Below, piece after piece: positions 14,222-20,087 of a stretch of 23,478 nucleotides of DNA. Position 1 is the first letter of the stretch. Every line of letters begins with the position of its first letter. The position numbers were made by a program, and so were the translations under genes. The DNA comes from a virus, in IMG/VR virus record IMGVR_UViG_3300020166_000118, positions 1-23,478 of that record. The stretch is one strand, 5' to 3'. The notes under the pieces are model-generated. The model was not told where the DNA came from, made no database searches, and saw only the letters and a program-made list of their open reading frames with translations.

Positions 14222-15402
14222 TAGTCACCTGCCCTCGCAAAGTTTGCGGCACTGAATTCGTGTCTGTGTACAAGTTTAGAAGGTTTGCCGTTGTGATGTA
14301 TTACATAACCTTCAGGGTTTGTAGGTGCGCCTGCTATCTCGTGTCCAATTGTATTGTGTGAATTGAGTGCGTCTGTTAGCACTCCTTTCGCTTTCTGTAA
14401 ATGTTGCTGCATCGCAATAACATTTTCAATGTGTTCTTTATTCTTGTTTACATGGCTCATCGAGTCATCGTGAGTCTTAGTATGTCTTGCTTTTGCTGCG
14501 TCTGACTTGACACCAGCGACTTTCTTTTTCATTGCGGTAGAGTAGTGTTTGGCAAAACCATCATGTGATGGTGTAGAGCCGTCTCTCACAGTAGCGTTCA
14601 TGTAAGTTTTGATTGGGTGATCGCCTCGGGGTTGAAGTGGTTGTATCTTGGACACAGCCTCATGTGCTGCCGAGGGTGTCTTCTTATACGCTTCTACTGC
14701 TGCATCCAAATGTTTTTTGTATTCTGATTGATCTGCCTGCGTGTAGTTTACTTTTGATAGGTCGTGATGTATAGGTAGCTGATGAACATCCGCATGATCT
14801 TGTAGTTCAGGGACATGTCCTTGCTTGACTTTCATATCCTCAAACTTTTTGCCCTCATATGCCGTATGAACAGCTACGCCTATGTGTGAGTTTACCGCTT
14901 TCTGTGCGTGTTCTGAATCAGCAGGATGATGATAAGTGATAGTGTTTGTCTTATATGACACACGATGCCCCTCGTGCTTAACATCGCCAGCATGCATGAT
15001 GTCTGCTTGATAAACACCCTTGCCGTCATGTATTTTGGGCAGATGCGTCAGTGCTGCTGTAAGCTTTGATACTAGACCAGGAGCATGTCCGTGATTCTTT
15101 TCAATGTCTTCTGGTGTGTAGTTTAGCTTAGGATTCTTATTGAATACAGATTTAGAACCGACAAAGAATTTGCCATTCTCTGGGTGTGTACCAAATACAA
15201 CAGAAGGACTACCATCGTATTTCATGGTCACTTTAGTATTGTTGTCAGCGCCCTTTATTTTGTCATGCACACCGTTTAGTGTATGAAACGCATGAGCAAA
15301 CCCCTCCGAACCACCGTGAACAACATGATCTTCCACATGTTCTAGGTGCTTCAGTTTCTCATCAGACGCTTCTTCAGCTAAAAATTTTGTAAATTTCATC
15401 AT
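14221..15402 (-). CDS. Ligase-like covalent nucleotidyltransferase, His-rich, with capsid-targeting-like N-terminus
   Basis: This 393-aa protein shows the motifs of the ligase/capping-enzyme superfamily: motif I KYDG (K61 as the AMP/GMP-accepting lysine), a motif III-like VYQADIMH (130-137), motif IV EGYVI (364-368) and motif V-like KLVHR (376-380). Motifs IV and V lie very far from motif I, with a long His-rich helical insertion between (about 160-350). The N-terminus, MKFTKFLAEEASDE, looks like a T4 capsid-targeting peptide. I believe databases keep this family as a DUF (DUF6267, from memory). The ATG lacks an SD and lies five bases after a TATAAATA late promoter. RNA/DNA end joining or capping is plausible, with substrate unknown. 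Confidence 0.9.
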   Translation of the reverse strand: MMKFTKFLAEEASDEKLKHLEHVEDHVVHGGSEGFAHAFHTLNGVHDKIKGADNNTKVTMKYDGSPSVVFGTHPENGKFFVGSKSVFNKNPKLNYTPEDIEKNHGHAPGLVSKLTAALTHLPKIHDGKGVYQADIMHAGDVKHEGHRVSYKTNTITYHHPADSEHAQKAVNSHIGVAVHTAYEGKKFEDMKVKQGHVPELQDHADVHQLPIHHDLSKVNYTQADQSEYKKHLDAAVEAYKKTPSAAHEAVSKIQPLQPRGDHPIKTYMNATVRDGSTPSHDGFAKHYSTAMKKKVAGVKSDAAKARHTKTHDDSMSHVNKNKEHIENVIAMQQHLQKAKGVLTDALNSHNTIGHEIAGAPTNPEGYVIHHNGKPSKLVHRHEFSAANFARAGD

Positions 15403-15407
15403 GCTTA

Positions 15408-15415
15408 TATTTATA
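15408..15415 (-). promoter_or_regulatory. T4-type late promoter TATAAATA
   Basis: An exact TATAAATA on the minus strand ends five bases before the first ATG of the ligase-like gene (second in-frame ATG three bases on). No SD lies between. It would start the unit covering the nucleotidyltransferases and lysis genes. Confidence 0.75.
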
Positions 15416-16130
15416 ATAATTGAGAATACGAGAAGTTAATTTTTTCTTTTACTGTCCCAGCAAGGTTAGCAGGCATTCTTCTTGGTATTTTTATAACCAT
15501 TGTTTCATTATCATATGTTATTTTATCTACTGAAGTATCTACATAAGTTTTTCTTGCACCACGAACTACAGTAAATCCTAAATGTTCTGATATTTTTGAC
15601 AGAGTAACCACTTTTTCCAAAAGGTCAATAAACTCACGGTCACCATAATGCCAGCCAGTAAATGATTCGTCATATCCGCCTGCTTCCCAGAATTTATATC
15701 TGTCAACTATGAATACGTTTGGATGACTTGGCCAAGGAAAATACTTGAAAGATTCAGTTACATACATACAAAATTTGTAAATTCTATCTGTATTGAAAGA
15801 TACTGTTTTGAGAAATGCGATTACTTCTGGTGCAAACTGACAATCGATGTCAGAAAATAATATAAAGTCGCAGGAAGCAACTTTTGAAATCAGGTTTCTA
15901 CACCCGTGACTATTGAACCCCAAATCTTCGTCTACTACATAAAGATGAAAATATGGCAATTCAAGGTCTTTTACGATGTCATATGCTGGATATTTTTGAG
16001 AGCCGTCATCTACTAAAATAATTTCTACTTCGTGAGGATATTTTTTCCAAAGCGATATTTGTTCAAGTAGTAGTTCAGGTTCATCGTAATAGGTATAACC
16101 TATTGTAAATCTACAGTCCTTTGATGCCAT
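15411..16130 (-). CDS. Family 2-like glycosyltransferase
   Basis: This 239-aa protein has a GT-A fold: IILVDDGSQ (37-45) for nucleotide binding, GFNSHGCRNLI (71-81), the metal-binding DxD as SDID (93-96), and GGYDESFTGWHYGDREF (151-167), where D164 could be the catalytic base. It would transfer a sugar from a nucleotide-sugar, acceptor unknown. No membrane segment is seen, so it is cytoplasmic. A GGA eight bases upstream and a 20-base overlap with the preceding gene support the start. With the TagD-like enzyme upstream and the nucleotide-sugar dehydrogenase at the window end, it hints at a phage route modifying DNA, virion or host surface glycans (inference). Confidence 0.9.
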   Translation of the reverse strand: MASKDCRFTIGYTYYDEPELLLEQISLWKKYPHEVEIILVDDGSQKYPAYDIVKDLELPYFHLYVVDEDLGFNSHGCRNLISKVASCDFILFSDIDCQFAPEVIAFLKTVSFNTDRIYKFCMYVTESFKYFPWPSHPNVFIVDRYKFWEAGGYDESFTGWHYGDREFIDLLEKVVTLSKISEHLGFTVVRGARKTYVDTSVDKITYDNETMVIKIPRRMPANLAGTVKEKINFSYSQLL

Positions 16131-16458
16131 CCATTGCTTCCGTTACATCAATCGTGGTGACATCTTCTGCTGGAAAGTCAATTGTTCCGCCCTCTTGAAG
16201 CTGAAAATTTTCTCCGTGTGTCAGTGAATTGTTATCATACAGTTCAAAACCAGCATATATTTCTTTTACATCTACTTCTAACTTACCTTCGAGGATATGT
16301 TGAAACTTTGTTACTGCTGACCCAACGTCTTTCCATTTAGGTTCTTTCTTAAATCGTTCGATGATATATTCATTACCATCTACACATCGCCACATAGGGA
16401 CTTCCATGTTGCCAATATTTTTAAAGATTTTAGTGCATGCGACTAATTTCAACTTCAT
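16111..16458 (-). CDS. Unknown 115-aa protein
   Basis: No family is recognised. The protein is a mix of short strands and turns (MKLKLVACTKIFKNI, MWRCVDGNEYIIERF, EIYAGFELYD, ending acidic with DFPAEDVTTIDVTEAMDG). GGAG six bases upstream fixes the start. It overlaps the preceding 63-aa gene by 29 bases and the glycosyltransferase by 20 bases, so the three are probably translated together. There is no signal peptide or membrane segment. A cytoplasmic partner of the neighbouring sugar enzymes is possible but only by position. Confidence 0.78.
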   Translation of the reverse strand: MKLKLVACTKIFKNIGNMEVPMWRCVDGNEYIIERFKKEPKWKDVGSAVTKFQHILEGKLEVDVKEIYAGFELYDNNSLTHGENFQLQEGGTIDFPAEDVTTIDVTEAMDGIKGL

Positions 16459-16621
16459 TATAAAACTCCGGACATTGCTTAATTTCAGATAAGTTCACAT
16501 TATATTTAGTCGCTAATTTCTGTGCCTTATCATTCCAAAAAGATTTGAAGCTAGGATCTAATGCTCGTTGTCCTGCAACAACAACCTTAGCAATCTTTCG
16601 TTTTACATCATCATCGTTCAT
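16430..16621 (-). CDS. Unknown 63-aa protein
   Basis: This short protein begins MNDDDVKRKIAKVV and contains a helix-rich segment (FKSFWNDKAQKLATKY). The frame is open to 16672, but the ATG at 16621 has GGGAG six bases upstream and leaves a 16-base gap after the TagD-like gene, so I use it. No motif or family is recognised. It sits between the cytidylyltransferase and the 115-aa protein. The good SD and coupled arrangement support it as real. Confidence 0.72.
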   Translation of the reverse strand: MNDDDVKRKIAKVVVAGQRALDPSFKSFWNDKAQKLATKYNVNLSEIKQCPEFYNEVEISRMH

Positions 16622-16637
16622 ATTAAACTCCCAATCT

Positions 16638-17102
16638 TCAAGGTACAGTTCTAGTACTTGTTTGTTTAGCATTGTAGATTCGCTCCCTTAGTTCAGTGGT
16701 AGAGAAGTTGTGTTCTCTTTTGTTGTAATGAATTTCAATACCACGAGCCTCGCAAATTTCCTTGCCTGTGAAATTGCAATTACGATATTCTTCACCAAGA
16801 ATACGAATCTGAACATTCATGACCCGAAGCAAATCTTCTAAATCTTTTTCGGTTTGATAGACTACAATCTCATCGACATACTTTACCGCTTCAAGTTGAA
16901 TGTATCTCTCTACCAAAGATTGAATAGGCTTGTTTTTACTTGTAGGCCTGTCGATTGTAGGATCAGTTTGAAGCGCACATATAAGATAGCCGCACTGATT
17001 GTGCGCCTCTTTGAGCATAGTGATATGACCTGCATGTAGTAGATCAAAAGTAGACGCTGTTATACCTCTAGTGTACTCAAAATTATCTCTACTCTGCTGC
17101 AT
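16638..17102 (-). CDS. TagD-like cytidylyltransferase
   Basis: This protein of about 154 aa is the size of glycerol-3-phosphate cytidylyltransferase. It has GITASTFDLLHAGH (13-26), the HxGH nucleotide site, a conserved R-P-T-S-K-N-K-P loop, and FSTTELRERI (133-142), the ISTTxLR motif. It should join CTP to a phospho-sugar or glycerol phosphate, giving a CDP-activated donor. The glycosyltransferase downstream could use related chemistry. A GTG at 17108 is a possible earlier start. The ATG at 17102 fits the upstream GGAG better. It overlaps the YubB-like gene. The substrate cannot be decided from sequence: CDP-glycerol, CDP-ethanolamine-like or ADP-sugar relatives are alternatives. Confidence 0.92.
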   Translation of the reverse strand: MQQSRDNFEYTRGITASTFDLLHAGHITMLKEAHNQCGYLICALQTDPTIDRPTSKNKPIQSLVERYIQLEAVKYVDEIVVYQTEKDLEDLLRVMNVQIRILGEEYRNCNFTGKEICEARGIEIHYNKREHNFSTTELRERIYNAKQTSTRTVP

Positions 17103-17643
17103 TTTCACAAGACTCCAATAGATCGACTTCTATCACATGAACTCGATCATTAACAAAGTCATGCCAACCGTCATCTTCCCATGGATCATACTCATCAGAA
17201 TCTTCTGGCACTTCTTCTCCGTTGGCAGAAAGATATGACATACGAGCTTCGACCAAATCTTCGTAGTACTCTTCGTCTGCTATGATGTAGCCGTCATGAT
17301 ATAAAGCTGAGCCAACAAAGTTGTAACCTTCATCTGTAAATTGACAAGTAATTCGAACCTTCTCGTCAATTTCTAATAAATGGTCACCTAACAACTCAAC
17401 AAAAGGTAATACAGCAGACCATGCTGAGGTAACGCAAGCATAATCATCGGCAGCATCTTCGACAAATGCCCATTTTGCGCCTACTGAATCTATGTCTACC
17501 TTACCATCTTCGTTTCTTGGAAGAAACTCGGCATCAAACAATGACTTGTCATCAGCAATAAGTCCTCCAAAGATTCGCTCAAATTCGGCTTCTGCTTCTG
17601 CACTGCCTTGAACTTGAATGTAGTTATCAACATGATTTGCCAT
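17089..17643 (-). CDS. YubB/Api92-like protein
   Basis: This 184-aa, very acidic protein starts MANHVDNYIQVQG, the typical opening of the Api92-like/YubB ferredoxin-fold group found on phages and plasmids. GAKWAF (55-60) and a following region with conserved aromatic residues also fit. The acidic stretch EVPEDSDEYDPWEDDGWHD (143-161) is striking and could mimic nucleic acid. The function of the family is unknown. AGGAGG just before the ATG is one of the strongest SDs in the window. It follows the HTH gene with a small hairpin in the 57-base gap. Confidence 0.82.
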   Translation of the reverse strand: MANHVDNYIQVQGSAEAEAEFERIFGGLIADDKSLFDAEFLPRNEDGKVDIDSVGAKWAFVEDAADDYACVTSAWSAVLPFVELLGDHLLEIDEKVRITCQFTDEGYNFVGSALYHDGYIIADEEYYEDLVEARMSYLSANGEEVPEDSDEYDPWEDDGWHDFVNDRVHVIEVDLLESCENAAE

Positions 17644-17665
17644 ATTACCTCCTAATGAATTTGAG

Positions 17666-17688
17666 TGGGCAGTTTCGCATCATGCCCA
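17666..17688 (-). promoter_or_regulatory. Small intergenic hairpin between HTH and YubB-like genes
   Basis: TGGGCA (17688-17683) and TGCCCA (17671-17666) on the minus strand form a 6-bp, GC-rich stem with an 11-base loop. No T-run follows, so it is not a standard terminator. It may be a processing or stability element. Confidence 0.45.
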
Positions 17689-17700
17689 GGATATTAGTTC

Positions 17701-17988
17701 TTAGCCGAAGACTGAAGAACCCGCTGCTGCATAAGCTGCTGCAATCATCGCACGGCTAGGACGGCCTAGACGATAAGCAGTTTTGCCAGCCTTGTTTACA
17801 TTAGCGTAAACAGGGTAGCCTGCTGCACGGAGTTCCTGAACACGGGCGCTTACACGCTTAACACCGAACATAGAAGCCGCTTGTGCTTCAGTCAAAGATT
17901 GACCTGAACGGAGGAACTTGAGGATCTTCTCGTTCTGGTTCTTAGCAGGAGCTGCCTTAGCAGTTTTAGTTGTAGTAGTTGTAGCCAT
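17701..17988 (-). CDS. Winged-helix/HTH DNA-binding protein (early)
   Basis: This 95-aa protein has a Thr/Ala/Lys-rich N-terminal tail (1-18), a helix-turn-helix (LTEAQAASMFGVKRVSARVQELRAA split over 32-56, with the recognition helix near 44-55) and a wing (YPVYANVNKAGKTAYRL, 58-74). An Ala-rich helix closes it (MIAAAYAAAGSSVF). It resembles small HTH proteins common in marine phages. It should bind DNA, perhaps regulating early or middle genes. It has its own consensus sigma70 promoter and an 80- to 90-base leader with an 8-bp inverted repeat that may be its operator (inference). GGTG eight bases upstream of the ATG is the SD. Confidence 0.85.
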   Translation of the reverse strand: MATTTTTKTAKAAPAKNQNEKILKFLRSGQSLTEAQAASMFGVKRVSARVQELRAAGYPVYANVNKAGKTAYRLGRPSRAMIAAAYAAAGSSVFG

Positions 17989-18023
17989 AATTAAATCACC
18001 TTTACATTTACATTAAAAATTAA

Positions 18024-18060
18024 ACGACTTTACGGTCGCTATTTGAGATCACTCTCAAAT
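18024..18060 (-). promoter_or_regulatory. Leader hairpins of the HTH gene, possible operator or attenuator
   Basis: ATTTGAGA (18060-18053), GTGA loop (a GNRA type) and TCTCAAAT (18048-18041) make an 8-bp stem right after the expected start point. A weaker stem GCGAC/GTCGT (18039-18024, counting a G-T pair) with a T-rich stretch after it follows. The first is also a perfect DNA palindrome. Confidence 0.6.
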
Positions 18061-18077
18061 TCTTTAAACATGCTGAC

Positions 18078-18106
18078 ATTATACACAATAGGAGGTACAA
18101 TGTCAA
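18078..18106 (-). promoter_or_regulatory. Consensus sigma70 promoter for HTH gene
   Basis: TTGACA (18106-18101), 17-base spacer, TATAAT (18083-18078) on the minus strand, preceded by AATGC. Two other promoters here share the AATGCTTGACA block (18618-18646 and 19247-19275). Confidence 0.88.
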
Positions 18107-18109
18107 GCA

Positions 18110-18319
18110 TTAAAATTTCTCAATTTCGTTAGTGGCAAGATTACGCATCTCAAGGACGACATACGAAACCTTAGGACTTTGAGTCACCGAACCTGCCCAT
18201 GTACAAGCATCATTCCAGGTTAGAAATCCCATTTGCTCACATGTGTGCATGCCTTCTTTCATACCATCTAGATGATACTTGACCATTTCGACCTGACAAG
18301 GATAGTTAGATGTTTTCAT
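18110..18319 (-). CDS. Small early protein of unknown function (69 aa)
   Basis: The protein starts MKTSNYPCQVEMVKYHLDG and contains FLTWNDACTWAG and a C-terminal YVVLEMRNLATNEIEKF. The frame extends to 18340, but the ATG at 18319 makes the TAATG overlap and has AAAGGAG upstream. Family unknown. Position under the early promoter suggests host take-over or early metabolism (inference). Three cysteines and two Trp residues suggest a compact fold. Confidence 0.78.
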   Translation of the reverse strand: MKTSNYPCQVEMVKYHLDGMKEGMHTCEQMGFLTWNDACTWAGSVTQSPKVSYVVLEMRNLATNEIEKF

Positions 18320-18576
18320 TACACAAACTCCTTTGCCCATCGTTGGGCTGTCTCAAAATCAGGAGCGTACTCTAGCATTACGCCTAGAGCTTCCTCCATC
18401 TCAATACGATCCCTGTGGATCTCGTACTCAATCTGAGCATTGAGGCTATCACACTCTGCCTCAAGCTCCTCGGTGCTCCACTCGTCCCAATTAAAGCGAG
18501 GGCGAATGCCATTCAGCTCCTTAAATCTGTCTGAAATGTAGCTAACTAAATCGTCACGGTTCCAAGTATTGTTCAT
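18319..18576 (-). CDS. Small early acidic protein of unknown function (85 aa)
   Basis: The protein begins MNNTWNRDDLVSYISDRF and is acidic and helical (TEELEAECDSLNAQIEYEIHR). The frame is open to an ATG at 18606, but that would lie about five bases from the expected transcript start. The ATG at 18576 is preceded by GAGG in a leader identical over 28 bases to that of the gene at 18868, so I choose it. The stop overlaps the next gene (TAATG). Unknown function, probably early. Confidence 0.8.
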   Translation of the reverse strand: MNNTWNRDDLVSYISDRFKELNGIRPRFNWDEWSTEELEAECDSLNAQIEYEIHRDRIEMEEALGVMLEYAPDFETAQRWAKEFV

Positions 18577-18646
18577 AATATAAGCCCTCACAGCTTGTTT
18601 TTTCATTCTATGCGTACATTATAGCAACTATTAGGGCAAATGTCAA
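18574..18646 (-). repeat. 73-bp promoter+leader cassette, copy A
   Basis: Covers the start codon, SD, leader and sigma70 promoter of the 85-aa gene. It is gaplessly alignable with 19123-19195: 62 of 73 positions are identical by hand count, and the first 28 (18574-18601) are fully identical. Confidence 0.85.
18618..18646 (-). promoter_or_regulatory. Consensus sigma70 promoter (cassette copy A)
   Basis: TTGACA (18646-18641), 17-base spacer, TATAAT (18623-18618) on the minus strand, preceded by AATGC. Drives the genes from 18576 down. Confidence 0.88.
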
Positions 18647-18653
18647 GCATTAT

Positions 18654-18851
18654 TTAAACTAATTTAGCTATCCACGCCTGCTTGAATTCCTCAAGTAGGT
18701 ATTCATTCTCAGCGGCTTGGAGCAAAGTGTCGCCATTACATATGACAACCTCAGATGAATCAGCGTTATCCATGATGTATTCTTGGTATTCATTAAATAT
18801 GTCATTAACATCATTTTCCATATTGTTTTCAAACAGTCTTTCTTTATTCAT
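18654..18851 (-). CDS. Small early acidic protein of unknown function (65 aa)
   Basis: The protein begins MNKERLFENNMENDVND and carries VVICNGDTLLQAAE and a C-terminal LLEEFKQAWIAKLV. I recall CNGD-type miniproteins from marine T4-like phages, function unknown. The frame extends to 18920, but the ATG at 18851 has GAGGA seven bases upstream and does not overlap its neighbour, so I choose it. No motif is decisive. Confidence 0.75.
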   Translation of the reverse strand: MNKERLFENNMENDVNDIFNEYQEYIMDNADSSEVVICNGDTLLQAAENEYLLEEFKQAWIAKLV

Positions 18852-18867
18852 TATTTCATCCTCTTTT

Positions 18868-19125
18868 TTACATGCTCCAATAAGTTTCTGATCTTGGTGA
18901 GCAATAGTATGGAGTGTCATAGCGTTCCTGAAACTCCTTGTCTCCCATAAAACTTTTGCGTGTCACATAGGTCTCGTGAATCTCATACCGCTCGTTGGCA
19001 GCAAGATGATCCTTGATTGACTTCTCCAAAATGCTCTTATTGTCTGTGTCATAATCCTTTTTAAGTACTAGACGCTCGCCTTCTTTGGTACGACGGTCCG
19101 TTTTGTAAATTTCTACAGTGTACAT
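18868..19125 (-). CDS. Small early protein of unknown function (85 aa)
   Basis: The protein begins MYTVEIYKTDRRTKEGERLV and continues with charged strands and helices (KKDYDTDNKSILEKSIKDHL, ERYEIHETYV). The ATG at 19125 is preceded by the same leader and GAGG as the gene at 18319. An upstream GTG at 19140 is part of that SD region and is unlikely to be the start. It is the first gene after the tandem promoters. Function unknown. The name-giving feature is only its regulatory cassette. Confidence 0.8.
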   Translation of the reverse strand: MYTVEIYKTDRRTKEGERLVLKKDYDTDNKSILEKSIKDHLAANERYEIHETYVTRKSFMGDKEFQERYDTPYYCSPRSETYWSM

Positions 19126-19195
19126 AATATAAGCCCTCACAGCTTGTTTTCTCAGTTTATAAGTACATTATACAGACTATTTGGGTAGATGTCAA
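19123..19195 (-). repeat. 73-bp promoter+leader cassette, copy B
   Basis: Same layout and length as 18574-18646 (62/73 identical, 28 identical around SD and start codon). The identical part can form a short AAGC/GCTT stem with the SD GAGG in its loop. Confidence 0.85.
19167..19195 (-). promoter_or_regulatory. Consensus sigma70 promoter (cassette copy B)
   Basis: TTGACA (19195-19190), 17-base spacer, TATAAT (19172-19167) on the minus strand, preceded by AAAGC. Confidence 0.88.
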
Positions 19196-19246
19196 GCTTT
19201 ATTTTAACTTATTTGCCCTAGATAGATCAATGACTTACAACTAACT

Positions 19247-19275
19247 ATTATAGCTGCTTTGGTATGAAGTGTCAA
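19247..19275 (-). promoter_or_regulatory. Second, upstream consensus sigma70 promoter
   Basis: TTGACA (19275-19270), 17-base spacer, TATAAT (19252-19247), preceded by AATGC. It lies 51 bases upstream of the cassette-B promoter and makes a tandem pair. No gene fits between them. Confidence 0.87.
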
Positions 19276-19305
19276 GCATTAAATTATCATTAGAATCAAT
19301 GACTT

Positions 19306-19323
19306 AAAAATCGCACCAGGCGC
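19306..19323 (-). terminator. Weak terminator-like hairpin after the methyltransferase gene
   Basis: GCGC/GTGC with a 3-base loop (one G-T pair) is followed on the minus strand by GATTTTT. The stem is only 4 bp. The rest of 19276-19367 holds an imperfect CTCTGTGA duplication and nothing else I can name. Confidence 0.3.
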
Positions 19324-19367
19324 TCTGTGAGGCTCTCTGTGACATGGTATTTTTGTCTATAGTCTAG

Positions 19368-20072
19368 CTATATGATGAGAAAAGAAGCGTAGCTGCCTCG
19401 AGGACGAACGATTTCTGATGCAAATCCTTCAGTCGCTAAACGCTTTACTAACCACTCAGGATTGTATATTGTGAGCATATTAGAACAATTGTATTCAGCT
19501 TGAGTAAGAGTGTTTTCAACAATGAAATTATTGTCAAATAAGGTAAAAGTAGACTTACATTCGGCGATGTTAGACCTGAAGTCCACACAAGATCCGTATT
19601 CTTGGACTCTTCTCTGCCAAAACCATTTTGTGAGGACTTTATCTTCGGTAGATACAATGCTGAGGGCGATCTTCTTTGGACTTAAAGTTTTCATCCACTG
19701 AATTGTCAGTAGCAAGTCTAGAAAATCGGAGTGACTGAAAACGCTGTACGAGAAAATATAGTCAACGCTTCCATTTTTTAGGGTAGGATAGTCGGCGTGG
19801 TAGCTGCCGTTGTGATTGTATACCCAATTATATTTGTTGTACTTTAGAAATTCTGCTTTTGGAAAATCTTTCTTACCAATAGACAGTGCTTCGTTTTCCA
19901 TATCAATGCAGGTATAGTTCTCTTCTTTTATTTCACCCTCTGAGAAGTATAGGAGATTTGCAGTATTGCCACCATAGTCTAGTACTGTCGAATCTCCTAC
20001 TTCAACAAACATATCCTTGAACATAGGATATCTGTTGTGTTGTTCTTCTCTCGTATATAAGTTGTTCCACAT
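19368..20072 (-). CDS. Class I SAM-dependent methyltransferase
   Basis: This 234-aa protein shows the Rossmann-type methyltransferase order: motif I VLDYGGNTAN (30-39), the ribose-binding acid in CIDMEN (D57), and a motif IV-like VDYIFSYSVFSHSD (103-116), followed by the strand KIALSIVS. This is a small-molecule, sugar or general type, not a clear DNA methylase (no DPPY or NPPF motif). The glycine-rich loop is GGN rather than GxG, a common variant. There is no good SD upstream. It lies 15 bases after the EF-hand gene, so it is probably co-transcribed from that late promoter. Substrate unknown. Confidence 0.88.
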   Translation of the reverse strand: MWNNLYTREEQHNRYPMFKDMFVEVGDSTVLDYGGNTANLLYFSEGEIKEENYTCIDMENEALSIGKKDFPKAEFLKYNKYNWVYNHNGSYHADYPTLKNGSVDYIFSYSVFSHSDFLDLLLTIQWMKTLSPKKIALSIVSTEDKVLTKWFWQRRVQEYGSCVDFRSNIAECKSTFTLFDNNFIVENTLTQAEYNCSNMLTIYNPEWLVKRLATEGFASEIVRPRGSYASFLII

Positions 20073-20087
20073 AGTATAATTCTAACT

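Noticed and set aside
15387-15420. Hairpin at the start of the ligase-like gene similar to the other two late-promoter hairpins
   Set aside because: Only TAAAT/ATTTA pairs could be found, too weak in A/T-rich DNA.
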